From a virus: a stretch of 36,617 nt of DNA. How positions within the stretch are numbered: position 1 is the stretch's first letter; every line of letters starts with the position of its first letter. This document shows, one piece after another, positions 15,005-21,894 of the stretch. Below the pieces are notes generated by a model. It ran no database searches and was not told the DNA's origin. It was given only the letters and a program-made list of their open reading frames with translations. Where the stretch lies: IMG/VR virus record IMGVR_UViG_3300009285_016357, positions 1 to 36,617 of that record; one strand, 5' to 3'. A program made the translations under genes and the position numbers.

Positions 15005-15034
15005 AGTCTACACGTCGTCATCCGCCCGTGTCAA
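15005..15034 (-). promoter_or_regulatory. Promoter of the replication unit
   Basis: Minus strand: -35 TTGACA (15034-15029), an 18-base spacer, -10 TAGACT (15010-15005). The -10 ends seven bases before the A of the 18-codon frame at 14998, so the message may start directly at that ATG. The -35 lies within the 3' end of the 67-aa frame upstream. Confidence 0.65.
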
Positions 15035-15221
15035 GCACTTTCCGTCTGCGGGGACTGCCCGGAGGTGGCCGCATTTCGTTCTCCGTCCACGCCGTCGGGC
15101 GCCCGGTCAGCGCATCCACCCGTAGCTTCAAGACCCGACACCGGGCGCACCAGGATTTCCATCCTTGATGCGAGGGAACCTCATGGCCGGGCCAGACGGG
15201 GCGCGGCATCATGCCGTCCAT
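15018..15221 (-). CDS. Small CxxC protein, 67 aa
   Basis: Unrecognised and less certain. MDGMMPRPVWPGHEVPSHQG is followed by WCARCRVLKLRVDALTGRPT, so one CxxC in a basic context, then a basic end. It begins 13 bases after the previous stop with only GAGG-like ribosome signal; a second Met three residues in is equally possible. Its last codons overlap the -35 of the replication promoter. Confidence 0.45.
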   Translation of the reverse strand: MDGMMPRPVWPGHEVPSHQGWKSWCARCRVLKLRVDALTGRPTAWTENEMRPPPGSPRRRKVLDTGG

Positions 15222-15234
15222 CGCCTCAGCGGGA

Positions 15235-15471
15235 CTAGCGCAACCAATGCAATTTCGTCAGGGCGTCCACGACCTGCTGGACTTGCGGGTTGGACTCGAT
15301 GGCGTCGATGGCCTTCTCGATCTCCGCGAGCTTCGACTGCAACTGCGCCCGTTCTCGGTAGAGGCGCTCCGTCATGGTGGGCGTGGCATTGATGAACCCC
15401 GACAACTCCTTCTCCTGTTCCATCGGTGGCATCGACGCTTCAATCCCTCCCCCGACTCCGCTCTCAAACAT
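15235..15471 (-). CDS. Coiled-coil protein, 78 aa
   Basis: Unrecognised. A Gly/acidic N-terminus (MFESGVGGGIEASMPPMEQE) precedes one long helix with heptad character (ERLYRERAQLQSKLAEIEKA...VVDALTKLHWLR). The ribosome site AGGAGG, seven bases before ATG, fixes the start although the frame is open far upstream. The 79 bases between this gene and the next upstream one hold only a 13-codon frame. Confidence 0.7.
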   Translation of the reverse strand: MFESGVGGGIEASMPPMEQEKELSGFINATPTMTERLYRERAQLQSKLAEIEKAIDAIESNPQVQQVVDALTKLHWLR

Positions 15472-15550
15472 GTCATCCTCCTCTTGGTTCACGCCACACG
15501 ACGACCCCTGTTCTAATTCCACCCGATCTCCCGCCCCCCACCCATGGGCG

Positions 15551-15832
15551 TCATCCTCGCACACAACTCCTGACCAGCAACACCAGCCCCGCGAGGAGGG
15601 CGTAGCCCACCATCCGCACCCAGTGGGCGGGGTGCTCGCGCCAGTCAGATATCTTAAGGTCATCGTCAGGAGGCCACTCCTCCCAATGCGGAGCGCGGGA
15701 AGCAAGAACCTTATATGGCGAGATTCCCCGCTCGTGGGCTTGCGTGTTTGCCCACTCCACCCAGGCCGAGGATTGTCGTGCTTGCGTCTCCATGTCAGCC
15801 GTTCTGATTGCGCGCGCGTCACGGCAGGGCAT
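15551..15832 (-). CDS. C-terminally anchored membrane protein, 93 aa
   Basis: Unrecognised. A soluble, Trp-rich part (SSAWVEWANTQAHERGISPY, APHWEEWPPDDDLKISDW) is followed by one membrane helix near the C-terminus (MVGYALLAGLVLLV, residues about 74-87). ATG 15832 has GGGA six bases upstream and lies four bases after the previous stop; an internal Met at 15793 is possible but lacks a site. Confidence 0.6.
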   Translation of the reverse strand: MPCRDARAIRTADMETQARQSSAWVEWANTQAHERGISPYKVLASRAPHWEEWPPDDDLKISDWREHPAHWVRMVGYALLAGLVLLVRSCVRG

Positions 15833-15835
15833 GCG

Positions 15836-16162
15836 TCATCCCATCCCCGCTAGCACGAGCTGCCCGTCCGCCGCCACGATGGGGGGTTCCGCGTGCAGGC
15901 GGTAACACGCCTCGCCCCGCTGCTTCGCAGGACACGTCGGGAGTGCTGCGAAGCCCATGATGCTGCAGCCGGGACAACTGCCGTGCTTGCGGATCGTGTG
16001 GAGCCGCAGGTCGTAGCCCTTTTGTCGGAGCAGCGTGAAGGTCTTGCGATACTCCGCGCAATACCGTCCCCCGTCGGCATGGAAGATTTCGCTCAACGTT
16101 TTCGGGCCTTCGCGGAGCAGGAGGAGGAGGCCGGAGGCGTGGGTCAAATGAGCATCCTCCAT
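15836..16162 (-). CDS. Winged-helix-like protein with Cys cluster, 108 aa
   Basis: The first 55 residues resemble a small winged helix (THASGLLLLLREGPKTLSEI, then a Tyr-rich helix ending LRQKGYDLRLHTI). The rest holds C63, C66, C77 and C86, enough for one zinc site. Winged-helix proteins of this kind occur among phage early regulators; no target is evident here. No strong ribosome site precedes the ATG. Confidence 0.65.
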   Translation of the reverse strand: MEDAHLTHASGLLLLLREGPKTLSEIFHADGGRYCAEYRKTFTLLRQKGYDLRLHTIRKHGSCPGCSIMGFAALPTCPAKQRGEACYRLHAEPPIVAADGQLVLAGMG

Positions 16163-16196
16163 TCAACTTGCGTTCCGAGCAACTCTGAGCGCGGCA

Positions 16197-16316
16197 TTAT
16201 TCGAAGTCGTGGTTCGGAGGCACGAGCGGCTCGGGCGGCTGGTGGCAGGGGCAGGAGCAACCGGAACAGTCGGGGTGCTGGTCGAGCTGGCAGAACGGGG
16301 CGAGCTCGGGGGTCAT
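16197..16316 (-). CDS. Cys/His mini protein, 39 aa
   Basis: Starts MTPELAPFCQLDQHPDC and continues SGCSCPCHQPPEP: six metal ligands (C9, H14, C17, C20, C22, C24, H25) in 17 residues, a tight zinc-knuckle-like pattern seen in other phage mini proteins. The ATGA overlap with the 70-aa gene upstream supports the start. 34 bases separate it from the next gene. Confidence 0.6.
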   Translation of the reverse strand: MTPELAPFCQLDQHPDCSGCSCPCHQPPEPLVPPNHDFE

Positions 16317-16525
16317 GGCCCTTCAGCCTCCCGCTTGACGTAGAGCGTCAACGGCTTCCCCGTCCAGCGTCGCATCTTTGTCACGTCCTCCAACGCAGAG
16401 AGGGGAATCTTGAAGGTCACGGTGCTCTCCCCTTCTCCGTCCGTGGTGAGCCGATGGAGCGACGCCCCGACCATCCCGGCCACATTGTCCGGGGTCGCGG
16501 GGAGCTTAGAGGCGGCGCGAGACAT
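16313..16525 (-). CDS. Small beta-rich protein, 70 aa
   Basis: Unrecognised. MSRAASKLPATPDNVAGMVG, then STVTFKIPLSALEDVTKMRR and KPLTLYVKREAEG. The start lies 20 bases inside the 3' end of the 218-aa gene, so the two are coupled. Its pairing with a recombination-linked protein suggests a role in that module, but nothing in the sequence says which. Confidence 0.65.
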   Translation of the reverse strand: MSRAASKLPATPDNVAGMVGASLHRLTTDGEGESTVTFKIPLSALEDVTKMRRWTGKPLTLYVKREAEGP

Positions 16526-17162
16526 TGCGATCTTCCACCGGCTTGACCCCAGGCACGTTCATCGCGGTCTTGAGCGACCTCGCGAGACCATTCAGGACGG
16601 GCAGGTTCGCCAAGATGAGCGTGAGGGGTTGCTTGCCTTGTCCGACCGCCAGCGCCAACGCCTTGAGATCCGTCACGTCGGCGCTCCATCTCGTCTGAAA
16701 ATGTTGATTCTCGATCTGCGGCGTTTTCTTGGGCACGATGACCGGAGGACTGGCGCTGATGATCTCCTTCGCGGTGTCAGGATCGTCGCTCGCCTCGGCC
16801 AATTCCTGCGCCTTGCGCTGGGCTTCCTCGTGCAGCTTGCGTTCGGCCTCACGGCGCTTCCGCTCTTGTTCATCATCCCAGGAGATCATTTGCCGATCCA
16901 CCGTCGAGAGGAACGTCTGAAGGGGCAGGAGGGCTGCTTTTTCCTTCGTGAGGATTTCGGCCTTTGCCGCGTCGATCTTTCGCTTCATCGGGGCGAAGTA
17001 GTCCTTGATAGCCCGAATGCGGGCGTTGATCGCCTGGCCGATCTCTGCCGCGCTCACGTAGCTCTGCTGGGATGTGATCCGGAGGCCCTTCGCTTGGCTC
17101 AAGACCAAAGCATTCTCCTGCTCCAACTGTTGCTCGTTGATCTCAGCGAGGTCGGTCGCCAT
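16506..17162 (-). CDS. Recombination-associated coiled-coil phage protein, 218 aa
   Basis: A long helix with heptads (residues about 40-125: AINARIRAIKDYFAPMKRKI, ... RKRREAERKLHEEAQRKAQE) is followed by a short globular C-terminus (HFQTRWSADVTDLKALALAV). The layout YxxAxxxxxxI...FxPMKxxIDxAK is a common phage family encoded beside annealing proteins and exonucleases; function is not established. GGAGG seven bases before ATG fixes the start, and the gene overlaps the nuclease upstream by 20 bases. Confidence 0.75.
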   Translation of the reverse strand: MATDLAEINEQQLEQENALVLSQAKGLRITSQQSYVSAAEIGQAINARIRAIKDYFAPMKRKIDAAKAEILTKEKAALLPLQTFLSTVDRQMISWDDEQERKRREAERKLHEEAQRKAQELAEASDDPDTAKEIISASPPVIVPKKTPQIENQHFQTRWSADVTDLKALALAVGQGKQPLTLILANLPVLNGLARSLKTAMNVPGVKPVEDRNVSRRL

Positions 17163-17793
17163 GATTCGTCCTCCACGTGTCTAAGACATACGCAATCTGT
17201 TTCTCCGTGAGCCGTACCCCGAAGATGGATGTTGGGTCCACCCCGCGCGCGTCCAGGGCTTTGTAGATGGCTGTCAGTCCGACGCCGTGATCACTCCGCT
17301 CTCGAAACGGATGGAGCCGGTATTGTTCGTTCGGGAGCAACTGCACCCCCCATCGCTGGCAGGGGGCGCGGCCCAACCACTCATAGAGCGCGGTCTGCAA
17401 AGCTTTGCTCGGGGACATCCCCCCGCTCTGGAAGTCGAGGAGCAGCCGCACCCCGTGATGCCGGAGGACGAGATCTGGCGTGCCGGCGATGGGGAGCGTG
17501 GGATGGAACAGGGACCGCTCCACGGCGATGATGCGTTCGGGTTTGAGATCGCGCAGACACGCCTGCGCGGCTCGGACATAGGGGAGGACGACGGGATCGA
17601 CGGTGGCCCAATTCAGATCATTCTCCAAGTGATAGGCGATGCTGGCATGAGTCGCCTGTCCACGGCTCAGGTGAAATGCGGTCCCCCACGTCTCCACCAG
17701 CCCCGCTTCCTTGAGTGCGTCCGTCACCGACACGAGGACCTGCCCCTGTCGCTTGTAGGTATGGGTCTGAGGGTCGTAGGTGCCCTTAGGCAT
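17143..17793 (-). CDS. PD-(D/E)XK recombination nuclease, 216 aa, atypical active site
   Basis: Exonuclease of the Cas4/RecB-like group, expected to resect DNA ends for the annealing protein upstream. Motifs in order: HTYKRQGQVLVSVTDALKEA (N-terminal family signature), RGQATHASI, E92 in AVERSLF, GTPDLVL with D107, LLDFQSG with D120, and the Q133-Y motif in ALQTALYEWL. The usual catalytic Lys of D-x-K is Gln122 here. The start overlaps the annealing gene stop by eight bases (ATGCCTAA). Confidence 0.8.
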   Translation of the reverse strand: MPKGTYDPQTHTYKRQGQVLVSVTDALKEAGLVETWGTAFHLSRGQATHASIAYHLENDLNWATVDPVVLPYVRAAQACLRDLKPERIIAVERSLFHPTLPIAGTPDLVLRHHGVRLLLDFQSGGMSPSKALQTALYEWLGRAPCQRWGVQLLPNEQYRLHPFRERSDHGVGLTAIYKALDARGVDPTSIFGVRLTEKQIAYVLDTWRTNHGDRPR

Positions 17794-18643
17794 GGGCGGG
17801 GGCTTTGTCCTTTTTGAGCTTGCCGTAGGTGCTCTGCGCCCACCGCTCCGACAGCTCCTTGACGTTGCGTTTGCCACGCACTGAGGAGCCATCCTCCTTC
17901 TTCCAGGTGCTCGCCTTCTCCACGATGTCGTGCGCCATCGCCTCGCTACCCTCGGCTAGTTGGAGGCAGAGCGCCCACAACTTCTCATGGATCGTGCCCT
18001 CGGTCTCGCCGTTCTCCGACGTGCGCTGGGGTTGCTGGATGAGCGCTTTCCCCTCTCCATTCGTCACGGCCTCCCGGACTTCCTCCGGCAAGTCCTCGAT
18101 GTCCTGGTTGAACACATCGGAGGCGGCGGTGACGACCAGCGTCATGGCGACGAGGGCACGTTTGTGGGCCATCTTCAGGACGGTATTCGCCACATCCGTC
18201 GGATTGATCCGCACCTGCTTGAGCTTGACGGCCTCCCCCTCCACCTTCTTCCAGACTTCCCGCCGGCGATCCTCTGCGGTGTCCGTCCATTCCTCCGCAC
18301 AGACCGGACGACGCCACTTGTATTTTTCCTCGCCGGAACTGCACTCGCCGATCCCCGCGCCGAGGAAGTGATTGGTGACTTGATGCACGCCCTTGACCGT
18401 CACCCGATAGCGGATCTCGTCTGCGGTGAGGTCTTCGATCACTGGCTCCCCGGCGGCAATGCGGAAGGTGCTCAGAATCTTCTCCGCGCCCGGCTTGTAG
18501 AGGGTGTTCTTCTGGGTGCCGGGGATCACGCCGAAATGCACGTCCTTCTTCATCACCGAGCGCAACACCTTCTGAATCAGGTTGACGTTGGCTCGGATTT
18601 CCTCCGAGGTGAGCGGTTGCGACTCAATCAGTTCCTGTCCCAT
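17786..18643 (-). CDS. Single-strand annealing-type recombination protein candidate, 285 aa
   Basis: Belongs to a widespread phage family with VMKKDVHFGVIPGTQKNTLY and KPGAEKILSTF near the N-terminus and DVANTVLKMAHKRALVAMTL with AASDVFNQDIEDL later. The family is usually next to nucleases and is often proposed to be a Rad52/RecT-like annealing protein; that role is inference from gene pairing here, an exonuclease following with overlap. One Cys pair lies between (C101, C115). AGGAGG seven bases before ATG selects the start over an upstream in-frame one. Confidence 0.75.
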   Translation of the reverse strand: MGQELIESQPLTSEEIRANVNLIQKVLRSVMKKDVHFGVIPGTQKNTLYKPGAEKILSTFRIAAGEPVIEDLTADEIRYRVTVKGVHQVTNHFLGAGIGECSSGEEKYKWRRPVCAEEWTDTAEDRRREVWKKVEGEAVKLKQVRINPTDVANTVLKMAHKRALVAMTLVVTAASDVFNQDIEDLPEEVREAVTNGEGKALIQQPQRTSENGETEGTIHEKLWALCLQLAEGSEAMAHDIVEKASTWKKEDGSSVRGKRNVKELSERWAQSTYGKLKKDKAPAHA

Positions 18644-18706
18644 CACATCCTCCTTGTCTTTTCTCCTGCCCTGCCGTACAATTTCCTCTGAGCCGCTCCA
18701 CACGGC

Positions 18707-18886
18707 TCAGGTTGGCCCCGCCTCACGGTGTCTGCCGTGGGGCGGGTGTGTCTTCGCGGGATCGTGCAGGCACATCTCCAGTTCCCGCTCGCACCGGCCA
18801 CAGAGAAAGTTGAGGCCATCGAAGGTTAGCCGGACGTGATTCGCGGTGCGGCGGCAGTTCCAACAGACCGGGAGGGGGTCGCTCAT
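18707..18886 (-). CDS. Zinc-ribbon mini protein, 59 aa
   Basis: MSDPLPVCWNCRRTANHVRL and LCGRCERELEMC: two CxxC knuckles (C8/C11, C29/C32), a classic four-Cys zinc ribbon, with a His-rich tail. ATGA overlap with the upstream gene. 63 bases follow before the annealing gene, holding only its ribosome site. Role unknown; such ribbons usually bind nucleic acid or protein. Confidence 0.75.
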   Translation of the reverse strand: MSDPLPVCWNCRRTANHVRLTFDGLNFLCGRCERELEMCLHDPAKTHPPHGRHREAGPT

Positions 18887-19182
18887 CCCCGTCCCTCTGC
18901 GTGGGCGATGACTTGACAACTTTGGCACACACGTGGCACACAGCCCTCTTCTCCGGGGAGTCTGTGTTCGACCTTCAGCGCCGCCAACAACTCTGGCGCA
19001 GCCTCCAACAACGGCGCGAGTCGTGTAGGAACGGAAAAGAGAGTTCCGTCTACCCTGATCAGCTTTCCCGGCCCCGGCGTGTGGCTCATCTGACCCCGGA
19101 GGAGACCCCCTCCGCTCCTGACTGGGGCGCCACACGCGACGCACCGACCCGGAAATTGATTCACTCGTGGTTCCATATTCAT
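18883..19182 (-). CDS. Zinc-finger plus APELLAAL-type early protein, 99 aa
   Basis: First gene of the leftward operon. Residues 1-30 carry NQFPGRCVACGAPVRSGGG, half of a zinc site common at the N-terminus of phage proteins; from residue 32 (MSHTPGPGKLIRVDGTLFSV) it changes into the PGP...LLEAAPELLAALKVEH type of small early protein, ending CVPRVCQSC. It reads as a fusion of two small genes. AGGAGG seven bases before ATG 19182 selects this start; a Met 27 codons upstream (AGGGGG site) is an alternative. Confidence 0.7.
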   Translation of the reverse strand: MNMEPRVNQFPGRCVACGAPVRSGGGLLRGQMSHTPGPGKLIRVDGTLFSVPTRLAPLLEAAPELLAALKVEHRLPGEEGCVPRVCQSCQVIAHAEGRG

Positions 19183-19288
19183 TCCTGCACCTCCTCCTGC
19201 TCGCAGACAAGAGCGCGCGCCCCGTTCGGAGGTCTGCTGCGAGGCAGGATGGTTTCCCATCATGGAACCCCCTACTGAGGGCGCGCAC

Positions 19289-19320
19289 AAAAACACCCGG
19301 CGCTCGCCTGAGCGTCGGGT
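19289..19320 (-). terminator. Intrinsic terminator in the leader of the leftward operon
   Basis: Minus strand: ACCCGACGCTC (19320-19310), loop AGGC, GAGCGCCGGGT (19305-19295), an 11-base stem with one G-U type pair, then GTTTTT to 19289. It lies between the promoter (+1 about 19368) and the first gene (19182), so it must be read through: an attenuator or antitermination point. No gene fits 19183-19464 apart from the optional upstream start. Confidence 0.8.
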
Positions 19321-19374
19321 TAGTGGTTCGTGGAGTCCTCATCCCGTTCTCGCAGCATGACCATGACAAAAATG

Positions 19375-19403
19375 AGCCTACACCAGAATCCGCGGGATGT
19401 CAA
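19375..19403 (-). promoter_or_regulatory. Main leftward promoter
   Basis: Minus strand: -35 TTGACA (19403-19398), exactly 17 bases, -10 TAGGCT (19380-19375). An A-run just upstream (complement of 19406-19413) could act as an UP element. +1 is expected near 19368, giving a 186-base leader with the terminator at 19289-19320. Confidence 0.75.
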
Positions 19404-19429
19404 GCTTTTTTTTAGACAAATCTTTCTCC

Positions 19430-19458
19430 TTGCATTCGTCGTTCAATCGCGTTAGTGT
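19430..19458 (+). promoter_or_regulatory. Possible rightward promoter for the packaging genes
   Basis: Plus strand: TTGCAT (19430-19435), 17 bases, TAGTGT (19453-19458). Weak hexamers, but the spacing is ideal and the -10 ends seven bases before the A of the terminase start at 19465, which has no ribosome site. Back-to-back with the leftward promoter. Confidence 0.4.
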
Positions 19459-19464
19459 AGCCGC

Positions 19465-19890
19465 ATGGCGGAGCTACAAGCGGCGAGCGGGCCTACGTCC
19501 GCTTCACGTCTGAAGCCGTGGCAATTTCAACCCGGCAATCCTGGCGGGCGGCCAGGCAGGCGGAATGTCCAGGGGTTGCTGGATGAGTCGATTCGGGCCG
19601 CCCAGATGCTGCGGAATCGGCTCAAGGAACCGTGCCTGTGTGTCCGCGAATTATGGAAGGCCGCGAAACCCGAGCGACGCGAGGCCATTTTCAAGCGGTC
19701 CTGCAAGACGTTGGATCAACATTTTGCCCGCCGGGCCTTCCTCGACGATACGATCCTCGCCGCCTTCCAGAAAAAACGCATCCCCGACTTGCAGCATCAG
19801 ACGGGCGAGGCCCCTCCGGTCGCGGTCAACATCGTCTACGGCCATCAGGTCCCTCGGGTTCAGGTCGTCGAACCTCTCCCTCATGCCTGA
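19465..19890 (+). CDS. Terminase small subunit candidate, 141 aa
   Basis: The N-terminal KPWQFQPGNPGGRPGRRN is the arginine/glycine-rich signature found in many phage proteins directly before the large terminase. Helices follow (LLDESIRAAQMLRNRLKEPC, RREAIFKRSCKTLDQHFARR). It should bind DNA and start packaging. The gene directly precedes terL and overlaps it by eight bases (ATGCCTGA). No ribosome site precedes the ATG, and a promoter is placed for a leaderless start. Confidence 0.7.
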   Translation: MAELQAASGPTSASRLKPWQFQPGNPGGRPGRRNVQGLLDESIRAAQMLRNRLKEPCLCVRELWKAAKPERREAIFKRSCKTLDQHFARRAFLDDTILAAFQKKRIPDLQHQTGEAPPVAVNIVYGHQVPRVQVVEPLPHA

Positions 19891-21301
19891 GACGCTGGAC
19901 GTGCTGTTTGCGCCCTACGGGGTGCAGGACGATGGCCGAGCGCACCCGCCCCATCCAACGCAACAGACGATTCTCGACTGGGTCGCGGCGGTGCGAGCCG
20001 GGACGCAGACGGCGCCGGGCCTCCCGGTCCTGTATCTCCAGCATGGAGTCGATGCTGGGGGTACCCGGGGGATGCTCGCCCCGCTCCTCGAATGCGCCTT
20101 TGAATGCGCCGGCCTCCGCGTGTTGATCGGCCGCAAAGATTTCAACGACCTCCGCCTCTCGATCATGGAAACGTTTTTTGAGATTCTCCCGCGTGCGCTC
20201 TTAGCGGAGGCGGATGCCCAGGAACATCGCTACGTGATTCGCGCCACGGGGGGCACCTCGCAAGTGTTCTTCCGTGAGTTGAAGGATGTCAAAGGGCTCG
20301 GCTCCCAAGAGTTCGGGATGATCTATGTGGCCGAAGCCCATGAAATTGATATCGCCTCCTACCGCACCCTCAAACAGCGCTGCCGGCAGCAAGGCTATCC
20401 GAATCTGCTGCTCCTGGAAGGCAATCCCCCAGGACAGGGGCATTGGCTCACCCACCTCACCGATCCCACCCATCCCGACTACGACCCGGACATTACGCGG
20501 CTGACGTTGAGTTCCTACGAAAATCAGGCGTTCATGCAGCCCGGCTATCTGCGGATGCTCGAGGCGATGCCGCCGAGCTGGCAGCGCCGCTATCTGATGG
20601 GCGAAGTCGGCGCGCTGGCGGATGGGACGCCGGTCTATCCGGCGTTCCAGGAGCCGATCCATGTGCACGAGACGAAGCTCATTCCTGACCGGCCGCTGAT
20701 TCGGGGATGGGATTTTGGCTACCGGAAAGCCGCCTGTGTCTGGTGCCAGCAGGAGGACTCCGGTCGGCTCCTGGTGCATAAGGAGTGGATGGCGATTGAG
20801 ACGCCAGAAGACGCCTTTATCGACGGCGTCATCACCCGGACGAACCTGTGGTTTGGGGCGCGTGCCGCACGCGACTACGGCGATCCGGCGGCCCGGAATC
20901 GGGATCCCCACGGCGTCTCGGCCTTGACCCGCCTGACCCAGCATGGGATTCAGATGCTCTCTCGGCAGACGACCTACGGGCAGCGGATTCCCCTCATCAA
21001 TCAACGACTCTCGCAGCTCATTGGGGGGGTGCCGGCCGTGACAGTCAATCCAGCTTGCGCCATTCTCATCGAAGGGTTGATGGGCGGCTATCGCTTCCCG
21101 GAGTTGGAGGAGGGGCGCGATCTGAACGCCAAGCAGGAGATTCCCCAAAAGGATGGGTGGTTTGATCACCTCGCCAACGCCTTTGAGTACGTCATGGTCA
21201 ATCTCTACGGCCAATCGACGCCGGCGGCGGTGAAGACCATTGCCGCGCATCGAGCGCGTCAGCGGCGCGTGGCCGTCCGGCGAGGCGCCGTGGTGTTCTA
21301 A
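19883..21301 (+). CDS. terL: Terminase large subunit, 472 aa, degenerate P-loop
   Basis: DNA-packaging ATPase and nuclease. The nuclease half is textbook: IRGWDFGY (D277), RDYGDPAARN (D331, D334) and DGWFDHLANAFEY (D428). The ATPase half is recognisable (YLQHGVDAGGTRGMLAP at residues 51-67; FGMIYVAEAHEID with E151; a coupling-like LLLLEGNPPG at 175-184), but the Walker A lacks Lys: DAGGTRG stands where GSGKTRG is normal. The size is usual. The start overlaps the small-subunit stop as ATGCCTGA. Confidence 0.92.
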   Translation: MPETLDVLFAPYGVQDDGRAHPPHPTQQTILDWVAAVRAGTQTAPGLPVLYLQHGVDAGGTRGMLAPLLECAFECAGLRVLIGRKDFNDLRLSIMETFFEILPRALLAEADAQEHRYVIRATGGTSQVFFRELKDVKGLGSQEFGMIYVAEAHEIDIASYRTLKQRCRQQGYPNLLLLEGNPPGQGHWLTHLTDPTHPDYDPDITRLTLSSYENQAFMQPGYLRMLEAMPPSWQRRYLMGEVGALADGTPVYPAFQEPIHVHETKLIPDRPLIRGWDFGYRKAACVWCQQEDSGRLLVHKEWMAIETPEDAFIDGVITRTNLWFGARAARDYGDPAARNRDPHGVSALTRLTQHGIQMLSRQTTYGQRIPLINQRLSQLIGGVPAVTVNPACAILIEGLMGGYRFPELEEGRDLNAKQEIPQKDGWFDHLANAFEYVMVNLYGQSTPAAVKTIAAHRARQRRVAVRRGAVVF

Positions 21302-21460
21302 ATGCCCGTCACCCTGACCAAGCAGGCGGACGGGTCGGTCCGGGTGTCCACGCCGCACGGGACGACGGCGACCTCCACCAGCCTGCGGAAGGCCCTGCGA
21401 CAGAAACGTCTGTTGAACGCCATAGAACATAATCCAAATTTTCATCCACGGAGCAAGTGA
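21302..21460 (+). CDS. Small basic protein, 52 aa
   Basis: Unrecognised short frame immediately after terL (ATG is the next base after TAA): MPVTLTKQADGSVRVSTPHG, then SLRKALRQKRLLNAIEHNPN. A small beta hairpin plus a basic helix is likely. Translation probably depends on terL termination as there is no ribosome site. Short genes between terL and portal are common and varied. Confidence 0.6.
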   Translation: MPVTLTKQADGSVRVSTPHGTTATSTSLRKALRQKRLLNAIEHNPNFHPRSK

Positions 21461-21464
21461 GCGC

Positions 21465-21686
21465 ATGAGCCGTCACGATTCGCGTCTCCGCCATGAAGAC
21501 GAGGCTCGCCGGCGCTTGAAAGCGGGCATCGCCACCGTCGCCCTCCGGCATCGGCGCACCCGGCCGGCCGTGGATAGCTACGGGCATCCGTTGGCTCGAG
21601 CCGTGGAAATGGCGGATCGGCATAATGAACGCACGCTGGAACGCTGGGCGGCCAAGCGGACGCGGACAATTGTGGTGATGGGATGA
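21465..21686 (+). CDS. Small basic helical protein, 73 aa
   Basis: Unrecognised. Arg-rich throughout (MSRHDSRLRHEDEARRRLKA, ... RHNERTLERWAAKRTR). GGAG lies 11 bases before ATG. Positively charged small proteins between terminase and portal may contact DNA; this is positional inference. Confidence 0.6.
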   Translation: MSRHDSRLRHEDEARRRLKAGIATVALRHRRTRPAVDSYGHPLARAVEMADRHNERTLERWAAKRTRTIVVMG

Positions 21687-21699
21687 GCTTGTTGATGTC

Positions 21700-21894
21700 A
21701 TGAGCCGCTACCTTACGTCGCGTCGGATGAAACACTGCCAAAGCTGGGATTGCCACGCGCCCACCAGCGACCTCTGCGCGGTCTGCGGGCAAGGCTTCTG
21801 TGAGGCGTGTTGGCAGGGGCATGACCGCAAGCACCCCCGACCAGCGTCTCACCTCGTCGAGGTCAGGACGCCGGAGGGCGACCAGGGTATCTAA
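21700..21894 (+). CDS. B-box-like zinc protein, 64 aa
   Basis: MSRYLTSRRMKHCQSWDCHA followed by LCAVCGQGFCEACWQGHDRK: Cys/His spacing C13, C18, C26, C29, C34, C37, H41, H45 suggests two zinc sites like a B-box or RING-like module, rare in phages at this place. The stop overlaps the portal start by one base (TAATG), so it is coupled to portal. Role unknown. Confidence 0.7.
   Translation: MSRYLTSRRMKHCQSWDCHAPTSDLCAVCGQGFCEACWQGHDRKHPRPASHLVEVRTPEGDQGI

Noticed and set aside
15472-15550. 13-codon frame with ATGA overlap after the 93-aa gene
   Set aside because: Too short to support; the adjacent AGGAGG belongs to the next gene.
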